From positions 1 through 8,296 of the forward strand of contig CAZKLK010000080.1 of NCBI GenBank assembly GCA_964553535.1: a DNA stretch of 8,296 nt, in the 5' to 3' direction. Numbering within the stretch: the first letter of the stretch is position 1; the number at the start of each line of letters is the position of its first letter. Source of the stretch: JALHSV01 sp964553535. GTDB lineage: Bacteria > Nitrospirota > Thermodesulfovibrionia > Thermodesulfovibrionales > SM23-35. Positions 1 to 6,598 of this stretch are shown piece after piece. Under the pieces are notes generated by a model. That model was not told the DNA's origin. It saw only the letters and a program-made list of their open reading frames with translations, and ran no database searches. Made by a program: the position numbers and the translations under genes.

Positions 1-25
1 CCCGGAATGACAAACAATAAACCTC

Positions 26-45
26 CCCGCAGCAGAGACTGCGGG
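26..45 (+). other. Hairpin in the leader of the ChaN-domain gene
   Basis: CCCGCAG (26-32) and CTGCGGG (39-45) form a perfect 7-bp GC-rich stem with a 6-base loop, CAGAGA. No T-run follows, so it is not a standard intrinsic terminator of an upstream gene, although that remains possible. A TATAAT hexamer follows at 49-54 without a convincing -35 partner. The hairpin supports placing the start codon of the next gene downstream, at 73. Confidence 0.4.
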
Positions 46-72
46 CTATATAATTCCAATAAAAATAAAAGA

Positions 73-2409
73 ATGAACAATTCCTATCCACAAGGTTCTC
101 AGAAGAGGCATATTTTTATTATCTTTTTTTCAGTTTTTCTTGTCCTTCAGCCCGTTCACGCATCTCGGGGAGATGCTGACGCCGGCCTTGCGATTGCTTC
201 TGAAGAGGCGCCCGAAGCCCCGGAGACAGAAGCGCCGGCTGAAATTCAACACCTTCTGAAGTCATTGACCGGACCGCCACTTCCCGGTGACTACGGGAAA
301 AGGAGCTGGACGGATGCGTTAAGAGAGTATCTCACCGGGCATATACGGGCGGAAGCGAAGGATGAAGGGTGGCAATACAGAAAGAACATCCTGCTCGATT
401 ATCAGAACTATATTACGGCCGGCAAAGAGCATGCACTCGGGGACTGTACGCATGATAGTGATCATGTGCCGGAAACCGTCTGCATCGGAAAAGGAGTAAT
501 GCTGTTTCATATGCTCAGAAATGTCGCCGGGGATCATGTTTTTTTCAGCGCATTGAGAGAGGCGATTCCTGAGGACGGCGGCTTTCGTGCGTCATGGAAT
601 GATGTCAGAGCGGCATTCGGGAATGCCTCGGGTGAAAACCTGGAGTGGTTTTTCAGTCAATGGCTCGACCGCAAGGGCATCCCCGATTTCGAGATTAAAG
701 ACGCGGGGGTGACGGTCATTAACGGGGTCCGGACAGTTCGCTTCAACATTGTGCAGAAGGGTGAAGCTTTCAGATTGTATCTGCCGGTAATTATCAGCAC
801 GGGTAAAGGCGAAGTAATGAAGACTATGTATATTGAGAAGGGAAAAGAGTTGCTTGAAATCCCGGTTGAAGGCGCACCCCTAAGGGTTGTTATTGACGGA
901 GGCTATGATCTGATGCGGAGACTTGACTATGATGAATCCCCTCCTCTGCTGTCAGCGTTGCTTGGTGATGACAGGAAACTCCTGATTCTCTCCGGCGCAA
1001 ATCCCGGGATATTCGGCGATTTTATCGCGACGCTGAAAGAGACCGGGTTTTCCGTCCGGGAGGAAAGCGGAATTAAAGATCAGGACATCAGTACCCACTC
1101 GCTGCTTTTATTCGGATACGAAGGCCGGGTTCTGAGAAGGCTGTTCGGAGACGCCGGGACTCCGGGTGACGGTTTTTCTCTTGGAATCCGTAAAAATCCT
1201 CTAAATGCCTCCAAAGTTATCGCCGTGGCGCATGCGGATAAACGGGAGGATATCGTGTCTCCGGAGATCGTCTTTTCATCGCCGCGGTATACTCATGTCA
1301 GGTTCATAAACGGCAAGGAAGTTGACAGGACGACTGATGAGTCCGAGCGGGGGATCGCCGTGAACGTTTCCAGGCCGGTTGTGACCATTCAGCCGGCAAA
1401 ATTGGCCAGACTCGAGGATGATCTTGATGACATTCTTGGTCACACTCTCATTTATGCCGGTGAGCGGCATATGAATTATGAAGATCACAAGACGCAACTT
1501 GAGATTATCATGAATCTCCATGAAAGGGGTCGCAGATTTGCAATCGGGATGGAAATGTTCCAGAGGCCTTTTCAGAAAGATATTGATGACTACATAGGGG
1601 GAGGAATAAGCGGAAAGGAATTTCTTAAAAGGACGCAATACTTTAAGAGATGGAAATTCGATTATAACCTGTACCGGGAAATCATAGAGTATGCAAGAGC
1701 GAAACGGATTCCAGTCGTTGCTCTCAATCTCCGGACAGAGATAGTTAAAAAAGTTGCAACCGAAGGCCCCGACAGCCTCACCGACGCCGAGCGCAACGAA
1801 TTGCCCGGATCGATGGACATGTCGGATGAAGCATACAGGAAGAGGCTCCGGGAGGTCTTCGAGCAGCACAAGCCCCGTGAGAGCAGGAATTTTGAGAATT
1901 TTTATCAGGCCCAGATACTATGGGATGAAACCATGGCCCATTCGATAGACCAGTTCCTCAGAAACAATCCGGATTATCAAATGGTAATTCTGGCAGGGGC
2001 CGGACACCTGATGTACGGGTCGGGAATTCCGAAAAGGGCCTACCGCCTGAACAAAAAGGACTATGTCATTGTTCTGCCGGGCGGCGACATTGCCGGCCGC
2101 GATATCGGTGATTATCTGGTTTCGTCGGCGCCGGATGCGCCGCCGGAAACGTTGAAACTGGGGGTGGCACTGAAAGAGCGCGGACGTTTTGTAGAGGTGG
2201 AAAAATTGGTCCCGGGAAGCATTGCCAGCAGCGCTGGAGTGAAAAAAGGGGACATCCTGCTCTCGCTCGATGATTGGAAGATAGAAGATATCGATGACGT
2301 GCATATATTCATGTCGGATAAAAAGAGGGGGGAGAATTTAACGATTAAGGTATTAAGAAAGAGATTTCTTTTCGGGGAGCGGGAAGTCGGGCTCCGCGTG
2401 ACTATATAG
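73..2409 (+). CDS. Exported ChaN-family protein with degenerate M1-peptidase region and C-terminal PDZ domain
   Basis: Start at 73 (778 aa) gives a clean signal peptide: KRH, then hydrophobic IFIIFFSVFLVL, then a probable cleavage site QPVHA|S. There is no lipobox. The frame is also open to the window edge, with an ATG at 7, but that adds a non-signal-like head that translates the leader hairpin. Residues about 60-285 resemble the part of M1 aminopeptidases that follows HExxH: W79-TDALREYL matches the usual W-(S/N)EG-L-Y motif, followed by GKGVMLFHMLR (139-149) and FFSQWLDRKGIPDFEI near 197. HExxH is absent and the Glu zinc ligand aligns with Asp81, so this part should not be a zinc peptidase. 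Residues about 455-665 are ChaN (haem-binding uptake/Tiki-like): GERH (463-466), EMFQ (494-497), GAGH ending at His645. Residues about 695-778 form a PDZ domain. Known ChaN binds haem at the cell surface; function here is inferred as periplasmic or envelope haem/iron or peptide binding. Convergent with the next gene. Confidence 0.8.
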   Translation: MNNSYPQGSQKRHIFIIFFSVFLVLQPVHASRGDADAGLAIASEEAPEAPETEAPAEIQHLLKSLTGPPLPGDYGKRSWTDALREYLTGHIRAEAKDEGWQYRKNILLDYQNYITAGKEHALGDCTHDSDHVPETVCIGKGVMLFHMLRNVAGDHVFFSALREAIPEDGGFRASWNDVRAAFGNASGENLEWFFSQWLDRKGIPDFEIKDAGVTVINGVRTVRFNIVQKGEAFRLYLPVIISTGKGEVMKTMYIEKGKELLEIPVEGAPLRVVIDGGYDLMRRLDYDESPPLLSALLGDDRKLLILSGANPGIFGDFIATLKETGFSVREESGIKDQDISTHSLLLFGYEGRVLRRLFGDAGTPGDGFSLGIRKNPLNASKVIAVAHADKREDIVSPEIVFSSPRYTHVRFINGKEVDRTTDESERGIAVNVSRPVVTIQPAKLARLEDDLDDILGHTLIYAGERHMNYEDHKTQLEIIMNLHERGRRFAIGMEMFQRPFQKDIDDYIGGGISGKEFLKRTQYFKRWKFDYNLYREIIEYARAKRIPVVALNLRTEIVKKVATEGPDSLTDAERNELPGSMDMSDEAYRKRLREVFEQHKPRESRNFENFYQAQILWDETMAHSIDQFLRNNPDYQMVILAGAGHLMYGSGIPKRAYRLNKKDYVIVLPGGDIAGRDIGDYLVSSAPDAPPETLKLGVALKERGRFVEVEKLVPGSIASSAGVKKGDILLSLDDWKIEDIDDVHIFMSDKKRGENLTIKVLRKRFLFGEREVGLRVTI

Positions 2410-2415
2410 ACGGAC

Positions 2416-3084
2416 TCATTTAAAGATTTCTCCTGTTTCCTTGTACCAGAAGAGCAGGTCCAGGTGGGCGAGGGGGATGCGCAGCGACCGGGAGAACCCC
2501 GCCATTTTCCGCTCCACATCCAGATATTTTGACTTGCTCAGCGATTTGGGAATTTCCCGAATGACTCCGAACAGGAGCAGGTTTTTCAGGATATGCCGGT
2601 CGAGGATTGCAATTTGATTCCCGCCGAAGCCGATATTTCTCAAGAAATGGCTCGCCTCTTTGTAGCCGAGTCCTCTGACGTTTTTCACCAGCCACTCCCT
2701 GCATTCATGCGCGTCGGAAAATTGAGCGAGGACATTTTTTACAGACAGGCAACCCGCGTTCCGGAAAATTTCTCTTGCCCCGGCAAGGTAACGGGCTTTC
2801 TTGTTATGAAATCTCACCCTCTGCAAATGTTTTTTTAAGTCATTTTCCGTCCCGGCAAGGAGCAAATTCAGGGAGCTGATCGTTTGGATGGCGTCCCAGC
2901 AGCATTGAGCCTTTGATTGCGGCGTCAGAAGGCAGAAAGCGAGCTCTTTGAAAACATCCGCGTCGTCTTTCTTTGTGAGGCAGTCATCAAACTCGCCGAG
3001 ACGGCCGATAATCTCCTTTTTCTTCTCCCTGTAAATCCCGCGCAGTCGAAGGATGTTCTGTTGTCTTCCGCCGGATATACTCAT
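2416..3084 (-). CDS. Ogg2-type 8-oxoguanine DNA glycosylase / AP lyase
   Basis: This 222-aa protein belongs to the endonuclease III superfamily and matches the Ogg2 subfamily (archaeal MjOgg-like), a bifunctional enzyme that removes 8-oxoguanine and cuts the abasic site by beta-elimination. The helix-hairpin-helix is at about 133-157 (LVKNVRGLGYKEASHFLRN), with the catalytic Lys142 in GLGYKEAS. The catalytic Asp162 lies in ILDRHILK. The protein ends WYKETGEIFK; a C-terminal Lys is a hallmark of Ogg2 and takes part in base recognition. There is no C-terminal Fe-S cysteine cluster, unlike Nth. Length is close to the usual figure of about 205-220. The only ATG is at 3084, with no clear Shine-Dalgarno sequence. 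It is convergent with the ChaN gene (6-base gap) and divergent from the CobD-like gene, so probably transcribed alone. Confidence 0.9.
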   Translation of the reverse strand: MSISGGRQQNILRLRGIYREKKKEIIGRLGEFDDCLTKKDDADVFKELAFCLLTPQSKAQCCWDAIQTISSLNLLLAGTENDLKKHLQRVRFHNKKARYLAGAREIFRNAGCLSVKNVLAQFSDAHECREWLVKNVRGLGYKEASHFLRNIGFGGNQIAILDRHILKNLLLFGVIREIPKSLSKSKYLDVERKMAGFSRSLRIPLAHLDLLFWYKETGEIFK

Positions 3085-3128
3085 GAAAATTATTAGCCCG
3101 TGTGATAATAAAATCGGTTATGCGACTC

Positions 3129-3158
3129 TTAATGCGCGATCAGGAAAACCCGCATTAG
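3129..3158. repeat. Short inverted repeat in the ogg2/cobD-like divergent intergenic region
   Basis: TAATGCG (3130-3136) is repeated inverted as CGCATTA (3151-3157) with a 14-base spacer; a T/G wobble pair extends it by one. It lies just upstream of the putative -35 element of the CobD-like operon and could be a regulator site or chance. No known riboswitch, including cobalamin, is recognisable here. Confidence 0.25.
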
Positions 3159-3159
3159 T

Positions 3160-3187
3160 TTAACACGGCAACGGTATAGAGTATACT
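3160..3187 (+). promoter_or_regulatory. Putative sigma70-like promoter of the CobD-like operon
   Basis: TTAACA (3160-3165; 5 of 6 to TTGACA) is followed after 16 bases by TATACT (3182-3187; 5 of 6 to TATAAT). Transcription would start near 3194. That puts the ATG at 3190 outside the transcript and favours 3220 as the translation start, with a short leader containing the purine-rich GGGGAGGGG. Confidence 0.45.
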
Positions 3188-3219
3188 TAATGGAAAAAGG
3201 GGAGGGGAAAGAAAAGAGG

Positions 3220-4362
3220 ATGAGTCAGTCTGAATATGGGTATACTCTGTACCGGCTTGCCGGCGAATTGAAGATTCAGGAAAGAAAAATATGTGATTTC
3301 AGCGCTCCGGTTAATCCGCTTGGCGTATCAAAAAAGGTTAAGGCAGAGGTTCGGAAGCACTTGAAATATCTGCACCAATATCCCGACGATGATGCGACAC
3401 GTCTGAGGAAGAAACTCGGGCTGTTCCATTCCATTGATCCCGGAACAGTATTGTGCGGGAATGGAAGCACGGAGCTTTTGTATCTTGCGGCGAAGGCCCT
3501 GAAACCCCGGAAGGTGCTTATCCCGGCGCCTGTCTGTGCGGACTTTGAAAGTCTATGCGGCCCCGGCGCCGGCGCGGAAGTCGTGAGGTGCCGGTTGAAA
3601 AGCGGCAATAACTTCGATTTAGACCCGGATGAATTCATCATGGCAATGGAAGGGAAATCGCCGGATCTCAATCTGCCCGAATTATTGCCCGGAGATCAGG
3701 GCGGGACCGACAATTCCCCTCATCCTGTCGAGATGGCTTTCCTGCGCAATCCGAACGACCTCACGGGAAGACTCCTCGCGCCCCGGGTCGTCAAAAAGAT
3801 CGCGGACGCAGCGAGGGACCTCCGATGCTATTTGATCGTTGACGAGGCATACATCGATTTCTGCTCCGGTGAATCAATGATAAATGAGGTGGTTCATAAT
3901 CCCTATCTGTTTGTGCTGAGGTCAATGTCCCCTTTCTATGCGCTGGCAGGAATAAGATTCGGATACGGGGTGTTTCCGGCGGAATGCATCGATCGACTGA
4001 GAGCGAACAGGCTGCCCTGGACAGTGAACAGCATTGCGCAGCAGGCAGCGGCAGCCGCTTTGAAAGACAAAACGTACCGTAGGGAGTCCGCATTGGTGCT
4101 GCGGAAGGAGAAATCCTTTCTGGAGAAGAGTTTTCGGAAACTTGGGCTTCTTTTTTACCCTTCGGATGCAAATTTCTATTTGGTAAAGACGGAGTCCGCG
4201 TCGCAAATCTGCCGCCGCCTCAGGGGCAAAGGCATCCTTGTCAGGGACTGTTCCGATGTGGAGGGTCTTGACAGTACATATATGCGTGTTGCGGTGAAGT
4301 CGCATAAGGACAACGCAATGCTTGTAAAGGAACTGGCGGGAATCCGCGCTCAGGAGGCATAG
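3220..4362 (+). CDS. CobD/HisC-like fold-type I aminotransferase homologue lacking the PLP lysine
   Basis: The 380-aa protein has the layout of L-threonine-O-3-phosphate decarboxylase (CobD) and histidinol-phosphate aminotransferase: N-terminal DFSAPVNPLG, GNGSTEL (80-86), NPNDLTG (177-183, for the usual NPNNPTG), VDEAYIDF with Asp208 (pyridine-N contact) and Tyr211, GIRFGY with Arg246 (phosphate contact), and C-terminal MRVAVK with Arg356 (carboxylate contact). The Schiff-base lysine is missing. The usual RSxTKFYxLxGxRxGY motif reads RSMSPFYALAGIRFGY, with Pro238 (codon CCT, 3931-3933) where Lys belongs. Classical transamination or decarboxylation is therefore unlikely, though PLP or phosphate-ligand binding could persist. 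ATG at 3220 is preferred over 3190 because family members begin about here and the 3190 extension (MEKGEGKEKR) translates the purine-rich ribosome-binding region. No other cobalamin gene is in the window. First gene of the probable operon; the next gene follows after 4 bases. Confidence 0.75.
   Translation: MSQSEYGYTLYRLAGELKIQERKICDFSAPVNPLGVSKKVKAEVRKHLKYLHQYPDDDATRLRKKLGLFHSIDPGTVLCGNGSTELLYLAAKALKPRKVLIPAPVCADFESLCGPGAGAEVVRCRLKSGNNFDLDPDEFIMAMEGKSPDLNLPELLPGDQGGTDNSPHPVEMAFLRNPNDLTGRLLAPRVVKKIADAARDLRCYLIVDEAYIDFCSGESMINEVVHNPYLFVLRSMSPFYALAGIRFGYGVFPAECIDRLRANRLPWTVNSIAQQAAAAALKDKTYRRESALVLRKEKSFLEKSFRKLGLLFYPSDANFYLVKTESASQICRRLRGKGILVRDCSDVEGLDSTYMRVAVKSHKDNAMLVKELAGIRAQEA
4352..4357 (+). 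promoter_or_regulatory. Shine-Dalgarno of the DgkA-PAP2 gene
   Basis: AGGAGG lies inside the last codons of the CobD-like gene, 9 bases before ATG 4367. It fixes the start and suggests translational coupling. Confidence 0.75.
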
Positions 4363-4366
4363 CCGG

Positions 4367-5065
4367 ATGCCTTTCAGGCAATGGTGGAGGAGCGCCAACT
4401 TCGCAATTGAAGGCATTTTGCATGCCGCCAAAACGCAGCGGCACCTGCGCTATCATTACATTACCGCGGCTGCCGTGCTTTTATTGAGTTATATCCTCGG
4501 CGTCTCCCGCACGGAGTTCCTCATCATAGCTCTGGCGGTTATAGCAATTCTTCTCGCAGAAATGTTCAATACCGCCATAGAGGCCCTGGTGGACATGGTA
4601 TCCCCGGAACAGAGCGAAAAGGCGCGCGTTGTGAAAGATATCGCGGCAGGCGCGGTGCTTGTAACGGCATTCGGCGTCGCGGTAATCGGGTATATTATCC
4701 TGTTCCCCTATCTGAAGGCCGCATTTGATTCAGGGATATCCATTGCGAGACATACCAAGGATGAAATTGCCCTCATCGCGTTTATCGTAGTCTTGATCCT
4801 TGTCATAATCGCGAAGGCTTACTTCGGCAAAGGCCTTCCCCTGCGCGGCGGAATGCCGAGCGGCCATGCGGCCCTCGCTTTTTCCGCATGGGTCGCCGTT
4901 ACTTATATAACCGGGAATTTTGTAGCGTCGCTGATTACGTTTGCCGTTTCCGTTGTCATTGCGCATAGCAGGGTAGGCGCCGGCGCCCACACGGTGTGGG
5001 AAGCGGTGCTCGGCAGCCTCATGGGCGCTGCGGTCACGTTCATACTTTTCGCGATATTCTCGTAG
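4367..5065 (+). CDS. DgkA-PAP2 fusion: undecaprenol/diacylglycerol kinase plus lipid phosphatase
   Basis: The 232-aa inner-membrane protein joins two lipid-phosphate enzymes. Residues 1-118 are a complete DgkA/undecaprenol-kinase domain: EG near 15, then AEMFNTAIEALVD (64-76) and VKDIAAGAVLV (89-99), the nucleotide and metal-binding signatures, with hydrophobic helices at about 32-46, 51-66 and 94-116. The sequence looks closer to Gram-positive undecaprenol kinases than to E. coli DgkA. Residues about 133-232 are a PAP2 domain: KGLPLR (155-160) as a weak motif 1, PSGH (164-167), and SRVGAGAH (201-208) followed at 212 by Glu where Asp is usual. The PAP2 half is short. A plausible joint role, by inference, is supplying undecaprenyl phosphate: phosphorylating undecaprenol and dephosphorylating undecaprenyl diphosphate. 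Phosphatidic acid turnover is the alternative. Four bases after the CobD-like gene and 21 before fumarase alpha. Confidence 0.85.
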   Translation: MPFRQWWRSANFAIEGILHAAKTQRHLRYHYITAAAVLLLSYILGVSRTEFLIIALAVIAILLAEMFNTAIEALVDMVSPEQSEKARVVKDIAAGAVLVTAFGVAVIGYIILFPYLKAAFDSGISIARHTKDEIALIAFIVVLILVIIAKAYFGKGLPLRGGMPSGHAALAFSAWVAVTYITGNFVASLITFAVSVVIAHSRVGAGAHTVWEAVLGSLMGAAVTFILFAIFS

Positions 5066-5086
5066 CGGCGTAATATATAATAATTC

Positions 5087-5965
5087 ATGATTCACCTGCG
5101 TGACGCCATCGTCGAACTTTACCTGAAAGCCGCGACATCCCTTCCTTCCGATGTCGTGGATGCTTTTCGAAAAATACGCGCAGCGGAAGAAAAAGAATCA
5201 CATGCCGGCCTCGCGCTCTCGGTTATTCTTGAGAACGTTTATTCAGCGGTGAAGAGCCGCCGTCCGGTTTGCCAGGATACCGGCGTCCCTGTTTTTTTTG
5301 TAAAAGCGCCGCGGGGCGTCAGTCATCTTCAGATCAGGAGAATGATTATCAAAGCGACGCAGATCGCTACGGTGGAAATCCCCCTGCGGCCAAATGCCGT
5401 TGATATTATTACGGAGAAAAACTCCGGCGACAATACGGGCATCGGATTCCCTGTCATATATGCCGACGAGACAAAAGGCGGAAGGATCATTATCGATTTG
5501 ATGCTGAAGGGTTCGGGCTCGGAGAACATCGGGCAGCTTTATAAACTCCCGCTGGAAGAATTGCAGGCCGGGAGGGACCTGGAAGGCGTGAAAAGATGCG
5601 TTCTTGACACGATTGTCAGGGCTCAGGGGAGAGGATGTCCTCCCTATGTTGTCGGGGTGGGGATCGGGGCGACGAAGGATCAGGTCACGAGGCTCTCAAA
5701 AGAACAACTGCTGAGGAGGCTCGACGACGTGAATCAAAGCCCTGTCCTGGCCGGGTTCGAGAAAGATGTCTGTGAGGTAATTAATTCGCTCGGGATTGGA
5801 CCAATAGGGCTCGGCGGGAGAACAACGGCTTTCGCTGTCAAAATAGGCGTAAATCACAGGCATCCCGCTTCTTATTTCGTTGATGTATCAGTTTCCTGCT
5901 GGGCGGACAGAAGGGCCCGGCTGATATGGGAAATTCAAAAATCGAAATTCAAGATTCAAAATTGA
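5087..5965 (+). CDS. fumA: Class I fumarate hydratase, alpha subunit
   Basis: This 292-aa protein is the catalytic Fe-S subunit of a two-subunit class I fumarase, which interconverts fumarate and malate in the cytoplasm (TCA cycle or its reductive branch). The three cysteines expected to ligate the [4Fe-4S] cluster are Cys62 (PVCQDTG), Cys184 (GRGCPPYVVGVGIG) and Cys271 (VSCWADRR). Other family signatures are RPNAVDIITEKNSGDN (101-116) and KGSGSEN (141-147). Tartrate dehydratase alpha (TtdA) is a close relative and cannot be fully excluded from sequence alone. The last dozen residues (WEIQKSKFKIQN) come from a degenerate 14-bp DNA repeat and are probably a non-conserved tail. ATG 5087 has no clear Shine-Dalgarno; a TATAAT lies at 5076-5081. 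The beta subunit follows after 11 bases. Confidence 0.92.
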   Translation: MIHLRDAIVELYLKAATSLPSDVVDAFRKIRAAEEKESHAGLALSVILENVYSAVKSRRPVCQDTGVPVFFVKAPRGVSHLQIRRMIIKATQIATVEIPLRPNAVDIITEKNSGDNTGIGFPVIYADETKGGRIIIDLMLKGSGSENIGQLYKLPLEELQAGRDLEGVKRCVLDTIVRAQGRGCPPYVVGVGIGATKDQVTRLSKEQLLRRLDDVNQSPVLAGFEKDVCEVINSLGIGPIGLGGRTTAFAVKIGVNHRHPASYFVDVSVSCWADRRARLIWEIQKSKFKIQN

Positions 5966-5971
5966 GGAATC
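5930..5971 (+). repeat. Degenerate 14-bp tandem repeat at the fumarase alpha/beta junction
   Basis: Units are GAAATTCAAAAATC (5930-5943), GAAATTCAAGATTC (5944-5957, two differences) and the more diverged AAAATTGAGGAATC (5958-5971). They encode the KSKFKIQN tail of the alpha subunit, its stop codon and the Shine-Dalgarno of the beta subunit. Short AT-rich AATTCAAAATTC-type repeats are common in intergenic DNA of some bacteria; here one has entered a reading frame. Confidence 0.6.
5964..5968 (+). promoter_or_regulatory. Shine-Dalgarno deciding a GTG start for fumarase beta
   Basis: GAGGA overlaps the TGA stop of the alpha subunit and lies 8 bases before GTG 5977. It favours that start over the in-frame ATG at 5926, which lies inside the alpha gene. 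Confidence 0.6.
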
Positions 5972-5976
5972 AGAGA

Positions 5977-6570
5977 GTGAAAACACTTCGCCTCCCGATG
6001 GCAAAAAAAGATGCGTTATCCCTGCGCGGGGGGGATATGGTTTCTCTTCAAGGGCTGCTGCTGACCGGGAGGGACAGGCTGCACGGGTATTTATTCAATG
6101 AGAGACCGCCAATAAAACAGATACCCTTCGGTCTTGACGGTACGGTACTTTACCACTGCGGTCCGATCATCCAGAAAACCGACAGTGGGTACCGATGTGT
6201 AGCTGCGGGACCGACGACAAGCATGAGGGTGGAGCGATATACTGCACAGGTCATCGCGGATTACGGGATACGCGGGATCATGGGCAAGGGCGGCATGGGA
6301 GCAGGAACGCTGAAAGCCCTGAGGGAGCACGGATGCGTCTATCTTCAGGCAGTCGGAGGCGCGGCAGTCTACCTTGCCGACAGGGTGAAGCGGGTTGCGG
6401 GCGTCTGGAAGCTTGAGGAATTTGGCATGACAGAGGCCATGTGGATGCTTGAAGTGGAGGATTTCCCCGCTATCGTGACCATGGATGCGCACGGGAAGAG
6501 CCTTCATGATGAGGTTGAAAGGAAATCGCGGACCATTTTCGAAGAACTCATTGGACTTGAACGGAGGTGA
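5977..6570 (+). CDS. fumB: Class I fumarate hydratase, beta subunit
   Basis: From the GTG at 5977 the product is 197 aa and begins (M)KTLRLPMAKKDALSLRGGD, the usual beginning of beta subunits. An ATG at 5926 would only add residues translated from the 14-bp repeat. Family signatures are AAGPTTSMRVERYT, the GKGGMGAGT loop, GGAAVYLA, and the C-terminal MDAHGKSLHDEV. This swivelling domain closes the active site over the Fe-S centre of the alpha subunit and helps bind the dicarboxylate. The same sequence is the C-terminal domain of single-chain class I fumarases (E. coli FumA/FumB), so the symbol here denotes the beta subunit rather than the E. coli isozyme. Last gene of the operon; 28 bases separate it from the convergent XRE gene, with no clear terminator. 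Confidence 0.9.
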   Translation: MKTLRLPMAKKDALSLRGGDMVSLQGLLLTGRDRLHGYLFNERPPIKQIPFGLDGTVLYHCGPIIQKTDSGYRCVAAGPTTSMRVERYTAQVIADYGIRGIMGKGGMGAGTLKALREHGCVYLQAVGGAAVYLADRVKRVAGVWKLEEFGMTEAMWMLEVEDFPAIVTMDAHGKSLHDEVERKSRTIFEELIGLERR

Positions 6571-6598
6571 TCAGAACTTTCTTTTGTGCTCGATGTGG

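Noticed and set aside
1276..1869. Long open frame on the minus strand (197 codons)
   Set aside because: It lies wholly inside the ChaN-domain gene, has no recognisable motif, and its translation is cysteine/proline-rich in the manner of an antisense shadow.
3085..3189. Cobalamin riboswitch upstream of the CobD-like gene
   Set aside because: The intergenic region is only about 100 bases and I see no B12-box-like element, only a short inverted repeat.
3922..4431. Open frame of 169 codons on the minus strand
   Set aside because: It overlaps the strongly supported CobD-like and DgkA-PAP2 genes and shows no domain.
5926..5976. ATG at 5926 as the start of fumarase beta
   Set aside because: The added residues come from the 14-bp repeat inside the alpha gene. 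GTG 5977 has a well-placed Shine-Dalgarno and gives the family N-terminus KTLRLP.
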